A DNA stretch of 64,000 nucleotides from Salinicola rhizosphaerae. Lineage in GTDB: Bacteria; Pseudomonadota; Gammaproteobacteria; Pseudomonadales; Halomonadaceae. The stretch spans positions 42,254 to 106,253 of the forward strand of contig NZ_BMZI01000007.1 in assembly GCF_014652715.1 (NCBI RefSeq). Direction: 5' to 3'. This document shows, piece after piece, positions 52,835-62,090 of this stretch. The notes under the pieces were generated by a model. The model worked only from the letters and a program-made list of their open reading frames with translations, made no database searches and was not told where the DNA came from. Each line of letters starts with the position of its first letter. The stretch's first letter is position 1. The translations under genes were made by a program, and so were the position numbers.

Positions 52835-52872
52835 CAGAATTTACTTAACCAGACCTAGCCGAGACATGACGC

Positions 52873-53766
52873 GTGGACACCCAAAGCCTTCAGGCCTTCA
52901 TCGCCGTCGCCGACACACAGTCGTTTTCGCTTGCCGGCGAGCAGCTGCATCTGACGCAGCCAGCGGTCAGCAAGCGTATCGCGACGCTCGAACACCAGAG
53001 CGGTGCCAAGCTGTTCGATCGCATCAATCGCCGCGTCAGCCTGACCGAAGCCGGACGACTGCTGCTGCCCAGAGCCCGCCAGATTCTGCAACTGGTCGAG
53101 GATAGCCGGCGGCAGCTGCACAACCTGAGCGGCGAGGTGACGGGAAGCCTGGCGCTGGCCACCAGCCACCATGTCGGCCTGCACCGCCTGCCGCCAGTGC
53201 TCAAGGCGTTCACCCAGCGCTACCCGAGCGTCAATCTGGAGATGCAGTTTCTCTACTCAGAGCAGGCTTATCAGGCGGTCGTCTCCGGCGAGGCGGAGCT
53301 GGCCGTGGTGACGCTCTTCCCGCAGACGGGGCCGATGATCGAGTCGACACCGGTGTGGACGGATCAGCTTCGCTTCGTCGCCTCCCCCGACCACCCGTTG
53401 GCGCGCGAGCAGCGTTTGCCGCTCTCCGCACTCGTCGGCCACCCCGCGGTGCTGCCCGGTCCCAATACCTTTACGCGCGATCTCATCCTGGGCTCCTTCT
53501 CGGCGCAGTCGTTACATATCGATATCGCGCTGTCGACCTACTATCTCGAGACCCTGAAGATGATGGCGGGGATCGGGCTGGGCTGGAGCGTTCTGCCGGA
53601 GAGTCTGATCGACGAGGAGCTCGTTGTTCTGCCGGTGGAACACCCTCCGATCATCCGCCGCCTCGGCTATCTGCTGCACCGCGAGCGCACGCTCTCCAAC
53701 GCCGGTCGCGCCATGATCGGCGAGCTCGAGGCCGTGAAGGCGGCGCAGATCACGCTGACGGACTAG
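52873..53766 (+). CDS. LysR family transcriptional regulator
   Basis: 297-residue LysR-type regulator. The N-terminal winged helix reads LQAFIAVADTQSFSLAGEQL then HLTQPAVSKRIATLEHQSGA (recognition helix). The C-terminal type 2 periplasmic-binding-like domain contains LALATSHHVGLHRLPPVLKA and IGLGWSVLPESLIDEELVVL. The start is GTG with Asp-Thr-Gln-Ser following, as in close relatives. Divergent from leuC, so the leucine operon is the obvious target and isopropylmalate or a branched-chain metabolite a possible co-inducer; both inferred from position. It is CysB/CbbR-like only at fold level. Confidence 0.9.
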   Translation: MDTQSLQAFIAVADTQSFSLAGEQLHLTQPAVSKRIATLEHQSGAKLFDRINRRVSLTEAGRLLLPRARQILQLVEDSRRQLHNLSGEVTGSLALATSHHVGLHRLPPVLKAFTQRYPSVNLEMQFLYSEQAYQAVVSGEAELAVVTLFPQTGPMIESTPVWTDQLRFVASPDHPLAREQRLPLSALVGHPAVLPGPNTFTRDLILGSFSAQSLHIDIALSTYYLETLKMMAGIGLGWSVLPESLIDEELVVLPVEHPPIIRRLGYLLHRERTLSNAGRAMIGELEAVKAAQITLTD

Positions 53767-53772
53767 CCTGAA

Positions 53773-53798
53773 GGGCGAATTCGAGGGGCGAGTTCGAG
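53773..53798. repeat. 13-bp tandem duplication
   Basis: GGGCGAATTCGAG at 53773-53785 and GGGCGAGTTCGAG at 53786-53798, one mismatch, just after the LysR-type gene. Confidence 0.7.
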
Positions 53799-53876
53799 GC
53801 AATTCTCGACAGACCGGGCATCGTATCGGGTGCCTCGCCCCGCCAGCCATCCCTGCACTCGAAAAGGAACCGAGCC

Positions 53877-55124
53877 ATGGCGCAAGACTCCGCGGCGCAA
53901 GAACGGATCGCCACTGAAACAACGACGATCAGACGTCGACTGGGGCTGGTGCCGGCGCCGGAACTGCCGGAAACCACCGCCCGCGACATCGCCGAGGAGC
54001 TTCCGGCACTGCTCAAGCGCCATACGGACGACCGACACGACTGGGACGTCGAGTGCGTCACCGATCCGCTGATCGGCGCCGACGACACGACGGAGGATGT
54101 CATTCATCAGGCCGACGAGATCAAGCGCGCCAATCATTGGGATTACGTGGTCTGCATCACCGATCTGCCGCTGTTTCGTGATGGCCGCCTGACACTGGCC
54201 GAGGCAAGTGAAAGTCGTCGCGTCGCGGTCATCTCACAGCCGGCGCTGGGCGCCTCGCCGCTGAGGCGCCGCCTGCGAGAAGCGATCCTGCATCTGGTCA
54301 ACGAAATGCATCATGGCAGTGACGAAGGCGAACGTGACCGCCAGCAACAGCACATGGAGCGTGGCGCCGCAGCCCGTAGCGAAAGCGGCATCCTCAACCG
54401 CAACTCGCGAGAGCTGATGGGCTGGCGGCTGTCCGAGCGGCTGGTGCCCATTCAACGCGTCACGCCGGGAGAGAACGAGAAGGAAGTCGACGTTCGCTTC
54501 GTTTCCGGTGCACGTCTACGTGGCTTGGCGAAGTTGCTGGCCGGGATGGTACGCGCCAACCGTCCGTGGACCATCGTACCCGCCTTCCGCCGCATCGTGG
54601 CGGTCGCCTTCGCCACCGGCGCCTACGGCCTGATCTTCCCGTCCCTGTGGAAGCTCAGTGCCGCCTATGAACTCTATCGCTTCGTGATTCTGATGGTCGC
54701 GGCCATCGGCGCCATGGTGGTCTGGCTGATTCTCGATCATGGCCTGTGGGAACCCGCTCGCTACAGCCGCTCGAAGCGGCTGACGCAGCTCTACAACTTG
54801 ACGACGATCGTCACGCTGTCGGCCGGGGTGCTCTGTTATTACGCGATCCTGTTCGGCCTGTTTCTGATCGCGGTCATTCTCTTCGTGCCCGGCAGTCTGC
54901 TCGAATCGACCGTCGGGGGGTCGGTAAGCTGGCTCAACTTCCCCGCGCTGGCCTGGCTTGCCGCGTCGGTCGCGACGGTGGCGGGCGCACTGGGCTCGAG
55001 CCTGGAAAGCGACGAGACCATTCGCAGCGCCACCTACGGCTATCGCCAGCAGCTGCGCCAGCAAAAGGTGAAGGAACGCCAGCAGCAGGACAAACAGCGC
55101 GAGGAGACGGATTCATCGGCGTGA
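53877..55124 (+). CDS. Unrecognised membrane protein with soluble N-terminal domain
   Basis: 415-residue protein I cannot assign to a named family. Residues 1-150 look like a soluble alpha/beta domain, with WDVECVTDPLIGADDTTEDV, WDYVVCITDLPLFRDGRLTL and RRVAVISQPALGASPLRRRL, rather like a Rossmann-type fold. A basic linker follows. From about residue 240 there are roughly five transmembrane helices (IVAVAFATGAYGLIFPSLW; FVILMVAAIGAMVVWLIL; LYNLTTIVTLSAGVLCYYAIL; LFLIAVILFVPG; FPALAWLAASVATVAGALG), and then a very Gln/Arg/Lys-rich cytoplasmic tail. AAGGAA lies eight bases before the ATG. Similar proteins with a VxCxTDLPL motif occur, to my recollection, in actinobacteria. Monocistronic. Confidence 0.7.
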   Translation: MAQDSAAQERIATETTTIRRRLGLVPAPELPETTARDIAEELPALLKRHTDDRHDWDVECVTDPLIGADDTTEDVIHQADEIKRANHWDYVVCITDLPLFRDGRLTLAEASESRRVAVISQPALGASPLRRRLREAILHLVNEMHHGSDEGERDRQQQHMERGAAARSESGILNRNSRELMGWRLSERLVPIQRVTPGENEKEVDVRFVSGARLRGLAKLLAGMVRANRPWTIVPAFRRIVAVAFATGAYGLIFPSLWKLSAAYELYRFVILMVAAIGAMVVWLILDHGLWEPARYSRSKRLTQLYNLTTIVTLSAGVLCYYAILFGLFLIAVILFVPGSLLESTVGGSVSWLNFPALAWLAASVATVAGALGSSLESDETIRSATYGYRQQLRQQKVKERQQQDKQREETDSSA

Positions 55125-55149
55125 CGAAGCCCATCGACGTGACGAAGCT
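55114..55149. repeat. 18-bp tandem duplication spanning a stop codon
   Basis: CATCGGCGTGACGAAGCC at 55114-55131 and CATCGACGTGACGAAGCT at 55132-55149 (16 of 18 identical). The first copy carries the TGA stop of the preceding gene. Confidence 0.75.
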
Positions 55150-55226
55150 GTGCCACCGGTCGCTCGAGGCGCCCTCTCGACGTTCTGAGGGCAGCGGAAC
55201 TCGGCGAGCGATGGTCAGACTGGTTC

Positions 55227-56318
55227 TCAGGCCATGCCGAGCTGCGGCGTCGCGACGCGAACATCGCCATTCTGCGCGCGATGGCGCAGCAGATGATCGA
55301 TCAGCGTCAGCGCCATCATCGCTTCGGCGATTGGCGTGGCGCGGATACCGACGCAGGGATCATGACGGCCCTTGGTGACCACGTCCACCGGATCGCCGTG
55401 CGTGTCGATCGAGCGGCCAGGCTGGGTGATGCTGGAGGTCGGCTTGAGCGCCAGATGCGCAACGACCGGCTGGCCGCTAGAGATGCCGCCCAGCACACCG
55501 CCGGCATGGTTGGAGAGAAAGCCCTCTGGTGTCATCTCGTCGCGATGCTCGCTGCCGCGGCTCGCCACGGCATCGAAACCGTCGCCGATCTCCACGCCCT
55601 TGACCGCGTTGATCCCCATCAGCGCATGCGCGAGATCGGCATCGAGACGATCGAAGACCGGCTCGCCCAGGCCCACCGGCACCCCTTCGGCGACCACGGT
55701 GATCTTCGCGCCGACCGAATCCTGATCGCGGCGCAGCTGATCCATGTAATCCTCGAGTTCACCGATTCGCTCCGGATCCGGGCAGAAGAACGGGTTGTCG
55801 TCGACCCCATCCCAGCTTTTGAAGTCGATCGCGATGGGGCCGAGCTGGCTCATGTAGCCACGCACGCGAATTCCCTGTGTCGCCAGCCACTTCTTGGCAA
55901 TCGCCCCGGCGGCGACTCGCATCGCGGTTTCCCGCGCACTGGAGCGCCCGCCGCCGCGGTAATCGCGAATGCCGTACTTGTGGTGATAGGTGTAGTCGGC
56001 GTGTGCCGGGCGGAACTGATCCTTGATCTTCGAATAGTCCTTGGAGCGCTGATCGGTATTCTCGATCAGAAGCCCGATCGGCGTGCCGGTCGTTCTGCCT
56101 TCGAAGACTCCGGAAAGAATGCGCACTGCGTCCGGCTCGCGGCGCTGTGTGGTATGACGCGAGGAGCCGGGACGACGGCGATCGAGATCGATCTGAAGAT
56201 CGGCCTCATCAAGCTCGAGTCCCGGCGGGCAGCCATCGACGATCGCGCCCAGGGCCGGGCCATGACTTTCACCGAAGGTGGTGACGGTGAACAGCTTGCC
56301 GAAAGTGTTGCCGGACAT
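55227..56318 (-). CDS. aroC: Chorismate synthase
   Basis: 363-residue FMN-dependent enzyme forming chorismate from EPSP, the last shared step before aromatic amino acids and folate precursors. Signature blocks: [60 protein letters not shown] with [20 protein letters not shown], and [10 protein letters not shown]. The length matches E. coli AroC (361). It starts 45 bases after prmB, in the same direction, as in many gammaproteobacteria. Confidence 0.97.
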   Translation of the reverse strand: MSGNTFGKLFTVTTFGESHGPALGAIVDGCPPGLELDEADLQIDLDRRRPGSSRHTTQRREPDAVRILSGVFEGRTTGTPIGLLIENTDQRSKDYSKIKDQFRPAHADYTYHHKYGIRDYRGGGRSSARETAMRVAAGAIAKKWLATQGIRVRGYMSQLGPIAIDFKSWDGVDDNPFFCPDPERIGELEDYMDQLRRDQDSVGAKITVVAEGVPVGLGEPVFDRLDADLAHALMGINAVKGVEIGDGFDAVASRGSEHRDEMTPEGFLSNHAGGVLGGISSGQPVVAHLALKPTSSITQPGRSIDTHGDPVDVVTKGRHDPCVGIRATPIAEAMMALTLIDHLLRHRAQNGDVRVATPQLGMA

Positions 56319-56363
56319 GCGCGATCCTCGGGAATCAGGGTTGGAAACGGTAAAAAAAGAAAC

Positions 56364-57317
56364 TTACTGCGACAGCGCGGCGAACGTTTCGGCGTACTCG
56401 TCGAGCGCCTCGGCGGGCAGCGCGAAAACGCCCTCGCCACCGCGCTCGAACTCGAGCCAGAGAAACGGAACCTCGGGAAACGCCCGCTCGAGGTGATGCT
56501 GCGAGTTGCCGACTTCGACGATCAGCATGCCACCGTCGTTCAAGTAGGTCCGCGCCTCGCGCAGAATGCGGCGCACGATATCGAGGCCGTCGCGACCGGC
56601 TCCCAACGCCAGATCCGGCTCGTGACGATACTCCGCCGGCATCGCCGCCAGATCGCGACTATCGACGTAAGGCGGATTGCTGACGATCAGATCGTAGCGC
56701 TGGCCGGCAACGCCCTCGAACAGATCGGAGACGACAGCCCTCACCCGCTGGCCAACGTCGTGACGCACGATATTGGCCTTGGCAACCTCCAGCGCTTCCA
56801 CGCTGATATCGACCAGATCGACCTCGCTGGTCGGCAGGTGCAGCGCGGTGGCAATACCGATGCAGCCCGAGCCGGTGCAGAGATCGAGCACGCGCGCCGG
56901 CGGGAGGTCGGGGAACCAGGCTGCGAAGCCCTGCTCGATCAGTTCGGCCGTGGGCGAGCGTGGTATCAGCACGCGTTCGTCCACTTCGAACGGAAAACCC
57001 GCGAAGAACGCCTCGCCAATCAGATATGGCAGCGGCCGTCGCGACTCGATGCGCTCGCGGACCAGGCCAACGATGCGGCAGCGCTCGACACGCAAAAGTC
57101 GTGAATCGAGCACCGCCGGATCGATATCCCAGGGCAGATGCAGCGCGCCGAGCACCAGCGCCACGGCTTCGTCCCAGGCACTGTCGGTGCCGTGTCCGAA
57201 ATGCAGCCGGTGCGCATGGAATTCGCTGGTCGCCCAGCGCAGGCAGTCGCGAATGCTGAGTAGCTCAGCGGCGAGGTCATCGTCGGTGAGGTTCAGGGTC
57301 GACGGCTGGGAAGGCAT
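56364..57317 (-). CDS. prmB: 50S ribosomal protein L3 glutamine methyltransferase
   Basis: 317-residue N5-glutamine methyltransferase of the HemK family that modifies ribosomal protein L3. The AdoMet motif is [20 protein letters not shown], and the catalytic NPPY lies in [31 protein letters not shown] precedes the core and distinguishes PrmB-type from PrmC-type proteins, as does pairing with aroC. The length fits E. coli PrmB (310). The start ATG (Pro-Ser-Gln-Pro) is inferred from family length, since the open frame continues for another 228 codons through the divergent spacer and the opposite-strand smr gene. Confidence 0.93.
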   Translation of the reverse strand: MPSQPSTLNLTDDDLAAELLSIRDCLRWATSEFHAHRLHFGHGTDSAWDEAVALVLGALHLPWDIDPAVLDSRLLRVERCRIVGLVRERIESRRPLPYLIGEAFFAGFPFEVDERVLIPRSPTAELIEQGFAAWFPDLPPARVLDLCTGSGCIGIATALHLPTSEVDLVDISVEALEVAKANIVRHDVGQRVRAVVSDLFEGVAGQRYDLIVSNPPYVDSRDLAAMPAEYRHEPDLALGAGRDGLDIVRRILREARTYLNDGGMLIVEVGNSQHHLERAFPEVPFLWLEFERGGEGVFALPAEALDEYAETFAALSQ

Positions 57318-57539
57318 GGCGAGGCTCGCATTCAGGAGTGAAACGGACGACGATTGTACCCGCAAGCCCGCGGGCTTCACAGCGATGCGGCACGCCCCGC
57401 GCCGAGCCACACGGTTTTCCTGGACGTCTTCCCTGGCTCCCCGGCGGCGAACGTGTCTCGAGAGGCACGATGGTTTACCCTTCGCCGCTGATTTACCCTT
57501 GCGCTGCTCGCAAGCCAGGCAGAGAGAGGCAACCCAGCC

Positions 57540-58112
57540 ATGACGCCATCCGACAAAGACGAGGATTTCAACGCCTTCCGCCAGGCGCTGGAAGCAGCTG
57601 GCGTCAAGCGGCTGACGACCAACCGCGCTGATGTCGGCCGGGCACGCCAGCAAGATCGTCAGCTCAATGCCGACGCGCGACGCGAAGCCGCGGAGCAGGT
57701 CTCGCCCAGCGCGCAGTCGCAGCTCTCGGACGGTGGCGTCGAGGCCGTCACCCCGCATCAGCGCCTGGAGTTCGCGATACCCGACCTGCCCCAGCGTACC
57801 TTCGCTCAGCTCAAGCGCGGCCGGATTCCCTGGGAGGGTGGCCTCGACCTGCACGGCTATACCGTGGATGAAGCGCGTTTCGAACTGGAATCGTTCATCG
57901 ACGATGCCATCGGCAACCGCATGCGCTGCGTGCTGATCGTTCACGGCAAGGCTCGTGCGCAGCGCGCGGGCGGTGCGGACTATCCGGTGATCAAGAGCCA
58001 TGTCAACACTTGGCTCAAGAGCTGGTCGCGCGTGCTCGGCTTCTGCTCCGCCAGCGAGATCGATGGTGGCACGGGCGCCCTCTACGTGCTGCTTCGCACG
58101 CGTGGCGACTGA
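57540..58112 (+). CDS. Smr domain protein (YfcN/SmrB-like)
   Basis: 190-residue protein with a polar N-terminal extension and a C-terminal Smr (MutS2-related) domain from about residue 95: [20 protein letters not shown], then [11 protein letters not shown] and [20 protein letters not shown]. SmrB in E. coli cleaves mRNA between collided ribosomes, using the DxH motif of this domain (here the DLHG). YfcN/SmrB sits next to prmB in E. coli, and here it is divergent from prmB, which supports the assignment. The start ATG has an AGAGAGG site somewhat far upstream. SmrA is an alternative. Confidence 0.85.
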   Translation: MTPSDKDEDFNAFRQALEAAGVKRLTTNRADVGRARQQDRQLNADARREAAEQVSPSAQSQLSDGGVEAVTPHQRLEFAIPDLPQRTFAQLKRGRIPWEGGLDLHGYTVDEARFELESFIDDAIGNRMRCVLIVHGKARAQRAGGADYPVIKSHVNTWLKSWSRVLGFCSASEIDGGTGALYVLLRTRGD

Positions 58113-58118
58113 GGGTTC

Positions 58119-59198
58119 TCAGCCGTTGCGCTTGGGAGACGACAGCGGCAACGGCAGACGTCGCTGCGGGTCGGCGCTGCTCGCTGGCTGACGGTGCGAG
58201 TCGACAGGCTCGCCGGCTGCCACGGTGTGATCCTGCCGCCCTTCGTAACGATCCAGCGCCTGCGCCGCCAGATAGCGGCCAAGCTCGATCAGCGCCTCCG
58301 CACGATGGAACTCGTAGGCCCCGCAGACGCTCTTGGGCACTTCGATCAGCACGTCCGGCGGATAGCCCGCCACCTTGTATTTCGCCAGCGCCGCCTGCGT
58401 GATATCGAAAGACGCCAGCATCATGTCCAGCTTGCTCCAGGCGCGCTCGGTCTGGCTCGACCAGCTGGTGCTCTCGCTCGTTGACTCCTCCTCGTCGCTG
58501 AAGCTCGAAATCATGTCCTGAACGCGCGTGCGAACACCTTTGACCCAACCGCTGAAGCTCTTGCCCTCCGCTTCGCGCTCGATCTCGCGAGCGTGCTCCT
58601 CGGCGGCCTGGTCGGCTGGCAACAGGTCCTCCAGCGACACAGGTCTCGGCGTCTGGGCGGTTGCGTTGACCGCCAGCACGATGTCGGCCGGCACGGAGAC
58701 CGTGGGGATGATCGGCAGCGGGTTGAGCAAGCCCCCATCGACCAGCACTTGGCCCCCGTCCTGCACAGGTGTGATGATGCCGGGCACCGCAATCGAGGCG
58801 CGAATGGCGCGCAGCAGCGAGCCGCTCTGGAACCAGACCTCGCGCTGACGGGTGAGATCGGTCGCGACCGCCGTGAACGGCATGGGGAGATCCTCGATGC
58901 GGATGTCACCGACCAGCGATTCGAGTTTGGTCATCACCTTGCCGGCTCGCATCGCCCCCATGGCGCTCCAGGTGATATCGACCAGACGCAGCACATCGAA
59001 ATAGTCGAGCTGACAGACCCAGTCACGGTAGCCCTGAAGTCGGCCCGCCGCGTAGACACCGCCGATCAGCGCCCCCATCGAGCAGCCCGAGAGCGCCACG
59101 ATTTCGTAGCCGCGCGCCTCGAGTTCCTCGATGACCCCGATGTGGGCGTAGCCCCGCGCCCCACCACTGCCCAGAACCAGCGAAACACGAGGCTTCAT
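58119..59198 (-). CDS. Patatin-like phospholipase (RssA/YchK type)
   Basis: 359-residue hydrolase. The N-terminal patatin domain has the oxyanion loop LVLGSGGARGYAHIGVI, the nucleophile elbow ALSGCSMGALIGGVYAAG and the catalytic Asp in QVLVDGGLLNPLPI. RASIAVPGIITPVQ is typical of the NTE/RssA branch. After about residue 215 comes a charged linker and a helical C-terminal part not found in short RssA proteins. The start ATG overlaps the upstream hydrolase stop as ATGA and has AAGGAG eight bases upstream. Likely a cytoplasmic lipid acyl hydrolase; substrate unknown. Confidence 0.85.
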   Translation of the reverse strand: MKPRVSLVLGSGGARGYAHIGVIEELEARGYEIVALSGCSMGALIGGVYAAGRLQGYRDWVCQLDYFDVLRLVDITWSAMGAMRAGKVMTKLESLVGDIRIEDLPMPFTAVATDLTRQREVWFQSGSLLRAIRASIAVPGIITPVQDGGQVLVDGGLLNPLPIIPTVSVPADIVLAVNATAQTPRPVSLEDLLPADQAAEEHAREIEREAEGKSFSGWVKGVRTRVQDMISSFSDEEESTSESTSWSSQTERAWSKLDMMLASFDITQAALAKYKVAGYPPDVLIEVPKSVCGAYEFHRAEALIELGRYLAAQALDRYEGRQDHTVAAGEPVDSHRQPASSADPQRRLPLPLSSPKRNG

Positions 59199-60088
59199 GG
59201 CGTCTTCTCCTTGTCTTGCATCCGATCGCACGCTACCTGCCAGCGTACGATCTCTTCACCGACCCGCGCCACTGTCGCGCGCTCCAGGTGCAAATGGTGG
59301 CCGCCGCCGAGAACGCGTCGCGTGAGCCGCGCAATCCGCCGGCACGCCTCATGAAAATGAGCGCGTTCGTTGAGTACGCCGGCCGAAGCCTGGAGCAGCA
59401 GCGTCGGCACATCGACGGCGGCCATCGTTTCCAGCATCTGCGCCGGTGACCAGCGCAGCAGCGAGGGCGCGCTCAAACGAGGATCGGTTCGCCAGTGAAA
59501 GCGGCCGTCGCGATCACGCTGCAGGTTGCGCTCGACGATCGGCCTTGCGGTCTCGGCGTCCAGCCGGGTCACACCGCCGCGAACGCGTGCCGCCAAGGCT
59601 TCCTCGACAGTGGCATAGCCCCGGCTGTCGCGTGCCGGACGTCGTCGAGCGCGCAGCCCGGCCTGGAGTTGCCCCACGGTGGCGGCGGGCTCGTCGGTAG
59701 TCGAGGCCAGGCCATCGATCAGCACCAGTCGCGCAACGCACTCCGGCGCGGCGGCCGCCAGCATCGTCGCGATACCCGCCCCCATGGAGTGACCGAACAG
59801 CGTCACGCGCGAGGCATCGAGTGCCTCAAGGGCATCAAGAACATCGGGCAGGTAGCCCCATAGCGGATAGTCCGCACCCGCGCCGCGGGCCTGGGAATGC
59901 CCATGCCCGGGCAGGTCTAGCGCGACGATGCGTACGCCGAGCGTGGCCGCCAGAGTCGGTGCCAGCCGCGAGAAAGATGCGGCGTTGTCGAGCCAACCAT
60001 GTAGTGCCAGCCAGATCGGCGCGCCCTCTTCTCCCCAGCTCAGCGCCGCCAGCCTTCCATCCGCCAGACGCAGGTCGCGTGGCCTCAT
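59195..60088 (-). CDS. Alpha/beta hydrolase
   Basis: 297-residue alpha/beta-hydrolase-fold protein. The oxyanion region is IWLALHGWLDNAASFSRLAP, the nucleophile elbow VTLFGHSMGAGIATMLAAAA (GHSMG), and the catalytic His is in RVLGGGHHLHLERATVA near the C-terminus. IVALDLPGHGHS fits the MhpC-like esterase group (epoxide-hydrolase-like branch). It is the middle gene of a three-hydrolase operon joined by ATGA overlaps on both sides. Substrate unknown; linkage to a patatin gene suggests lipid or ester turnover, which is inference. Confidence 0.87.
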   Translation of the reverse strand: MRPRDLRLADGRLAALSWGEEGAPIWLALHGWLDNAASFSRLAPTLAATLGVRIVALDLPGHGHSQARGAGADYPLWGYLPDVLDALEALDASRVTLFGHSMGAGIATMLAAAAPECVARLVLIDGLASTTDEPAATVGQLQAGLRARRRPARDSRGYATVEEALAARVRGGVTRLDAETARPIVERNLQRDRDGRFHWRTDPRLSAPSLLRWSPAQMLETMAAVDVPTLLLQASAGVLNERAHFHEACRRIARLTRRVLGGGHHLHLERATVARVGEEIVRWQVACDRMQDKEKTP

Positions 60089-60882
60089 CGCGCGTCCTCC
60101 TGCATCGCCTCGATGGCCTGCAGAATCGCCTCTCGCGCTGCCTCGGGGTGCTCGAACGGAAACATGTGCCCGCCGGGCACCGTCTTTAGCCTGATACCCA
60201 GCCGGGAGAGCGTCGAGCGTCTCGTCGGGGTCAATAGATCGGAGGCCTCGCCGGCGATGACGGTCAGGGGCACCGACAGGCGGCGTAGCTGCCGCGGCAG
60301 GTCATCCGGCAGATGACGAAAGATCGCCGCTTCGGTTCGTGGCGCGAAAATCAGTCGCGCGGCGCCATCGGTGTCGAGTGCCGTGGCGCCGGTGACGTAG
60401 TCGTTCATTGCCGCTTCGGTAAAGTCCTTGAACAGCGCTCGTCGACGCAGCGCATTCGTCATCGCCTCGCGGCTCGGCCAGTGATCGCGACGCTTGAGCG
60501 TCTTGCCGGCAGGCGTGACCCGGTCGACCAGACGCGTCATCTTGGCCAGTTTCAGCATCCAGGCATCCCGCCCCAGCAGCAGCGGTGGATCCAGCGCCAC
60601 GACGGCCTGGAACCGCTCGGGGGCCGCAATCGCCGCCATGATCGACAATACGCCGCCCATCGAGTGACCGACGGCGATCAGCGGCGCCGGGATCGCCGCG
60701 ATCGAAGCCAAGTATTCATCGCGCAGCTTGAGCCAGTTGCGTCCTACCGGAAAACGCGGGTCATGCGCCAGCCGGGTCAGCGGGTAGAGATCGAAACGGC
60801 TTTCCAGCGGGGCCAGCAAGGTACGGTAACTGGCACCAGTAAAGCCGTTGGCGTGAGCGAAAACCAGTGGATAACGCGGCAT
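60085..60882 (-). CDS. Alpha/beta hydrolase
   Basis: 265-residue alpha/beta hydrolase and first gene of the operon. The oxyanion segment is LVFAHANGFTGASYRTLLAP, the nucleophile elbow APLIAVGHSMGGVLSIMAAI, and the likely catalytic His is in LKTVPGGHMFPFEHPEAA. Its HANGFT motif marks a clade of proteobacterial hydrolases of unknown substrate. It overlaps the next hydrolase by four bases. About 115 bases separate it from the divergent small membrane protein gene. Confidence 0.87.
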   Translation of the reverse strand: MPRYPLVFAHANGFTGASYRTLLAPLESRFDLYPLTRLAHDPRFPVGRNWLKLRDEYLASIAAIPAPLIAVGHSMGGVLSIMAAIAAPERFQAVVALDPPLLLGRDAWMLKLAKMTRLVDRVTPAGKTLKRRDHWPSREAMTNALRRRALFKDFTEAAMNDYVTGATALDTDGAARLIFAPRTEAAIFRHLPDDLPRQLRRLSVPLTVIAGEASDLLTPTRRSTLSRLGIRLKTVPGGHMFPFEHPEAAREAILQAIEAMQEDAR

Positions 60883-60998
60883 TGAACGCTAATTTCCCGT
60901 AAACTATCGACTTTCGTCCAACCCACCGTTGCTCGACGCTGCGTGCTCCACAGGAAGAGCGTGTCGGCGGAGTTTCTCTCATCAGCAAGGATTGTAAC

Positions 60999-61109
60999 GT
61001 GCCTCGCCAAGGTTCCCATCGCGATACTCGCCGCCGTAATCGGCTCTTCTGGGCCATTCTGATCGCCGCTCTGGTCGTCGGCTTCTGGCTGGTGCGAGGC
61101 GGCAACTGA
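60999..61109 (+). CDS. 36-residue single-pass membrane protein
   Basis: A small gene too short for usual ORF cut-offs. GTG start with AAGGA seven bases upstream, then a strongly basic N-terminus (PRQGSHRDTRRRNR), one clear transmembrane helix (LFWAILIAALVVGFWLV) and a short end RGGN. The stop is one base from the AEC transporter ATG, so the two are almost certainly co-translated. The positive-inside rule predicts a cytoplasmic N-terminus. It may be a small accessory subunit of the transporter or simply a conserved small membrane protein. No family recognised. Confidence 0.7.
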   Translation: MPRQGSHRDTRRRNRLFWAILIAALVVGFWLVRGGN

Positions 61110-61110
61110 C

Positions 61111-62058
61111 ATGGGCCTGTTCGCCGCCTTCACTCACACGCTGGAAATCACGCTACCGGTCTTCCTGATGGTCTTCCTCGGCCTGGGGCTCAAGCGTATC
61201 GGGTGGATCGACCAGCACTTCATCACCACGGCCTCGATGCTGGTCTTCAAGGTCACGATGCCCGCGCTGCTCTTCTTGAGCATCATCAAGGCGGATCTCG
61301 GTGAGGCCCTGCAGCCTGACGTGATCGGTTATTTTCTCGGTTACACCATCCTGAGCTTCTTTCTCGCCTGGGGCTGGGCCATCTGGCGCCATCCGCGGGT
61401 CGAGCGCGGCATCTTCACTCAGGGCGCGTTCCGTGCCAACAACGGCATCGTCGGTCTGGCGCTGGCCGCCAGCCAGTACGGCGACTACGGCCTGTCGCTG
61501 GGCGGCGTGATCGCCGGCGCCGTCATCGTGCTCTACAACGTCTTCTGCGTCTTCATTCTTTCACTCTACAGCGAAGAGTCGGCGACCGATTTCAAGAGCC
61601 TGATCAAGAATATGGCCAAGAACCCGCTGATCTTGAGCGTGGTCGCCGCGATCCCGTTCGCGCTGCTCGGCATCCGGCTGCCCGGCTGGATCATGACCTC
61701 CGGCGGCTACCTGGCCGGCATGTCGCTGCCGCTCGGGCTGATCTGCATCGGCGGCACCTTATCCATCTCCGCGTTCAAGCGCAGCAGCACGATCGCGATC
61801 GATGCCAGCCTCTGGAAGGTCGTCTGGGTGCCGTTGCTCGGCGTGCTTGGCGCACTGGCGGTAGGTATCCAAGGCCCGGCGCTGGGGGTGATCTTCCTGT
61901 ATCTGGGGTGTCCCGGTGCGGCCGCCAGTTTCGTCATGGCCAAGGCCTTCAAGAGCAACGACAAGCTCGCCGCCAATATCATCGTGATCACCACCTTCGC
62001 GTCGATGTTCACACTCAGCGTCGGTATCTTCCTGCTGAAATGGCTGGGGCTGATCTAG
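61111..62058 (+). CDS. AEC (auxin efflux carrier) family transporter
   Basis: 315-residue secondary transporter with about ten transmembrane helices in two inverted repeats. The opening is LEITLPVFLMVFLGLGLKRI; the broken-helix motifs include GAFRANNGIVGLALAASQYG (first repeat) and YLGCPGAAASFVMAKAFKSN (second), and LPLGLICIGGTLSISAFKRS lies between. Bacterial AEC members export or exchange malate and other organic anions; substrate not predictable here. Preceded at one base by the small membrane protein gene. A hairpin follows. Confidence 0.9.
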   Translation: MGLFAAFTHTLEITLPVFLMVFLGLGLKRIGWIDQHFITTASMLVFKVTMPALLFLSIIKADLGEALQPDVIGYFLGYTILSFFLAWGWAIWRHPRVERGIFTQGAFRANNGIVGLALAASQYGDYGLSLGGVIAGAVIVLYNVFCVFILSLYSEESATDFKSLIKNMAKNPLILSVVAAIPFALLGIRLPGWIMTSGGYLAGMSLPLGLICIGGTLSISAFKRSSTIAIDASLWKVVWVPLLGVLGALAVGIQGPALGVIFLYLGCPGAAASFVMAKAFKSNDKLAANIIVITTFASMFTLSVGIFLLKWLGLI

Positions 62059-62090
62059 GCGCGTCCGTGCACCGCCCCACGGCCAGCCCC

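Noticed and set aside
57318..58001. N-terminal extension of PrmB to 545 aa
   Set aside because: The extension runs through the divergent spacer and antisense to the smr gene, is low-complexity, and would exceed family length by 228 residues.
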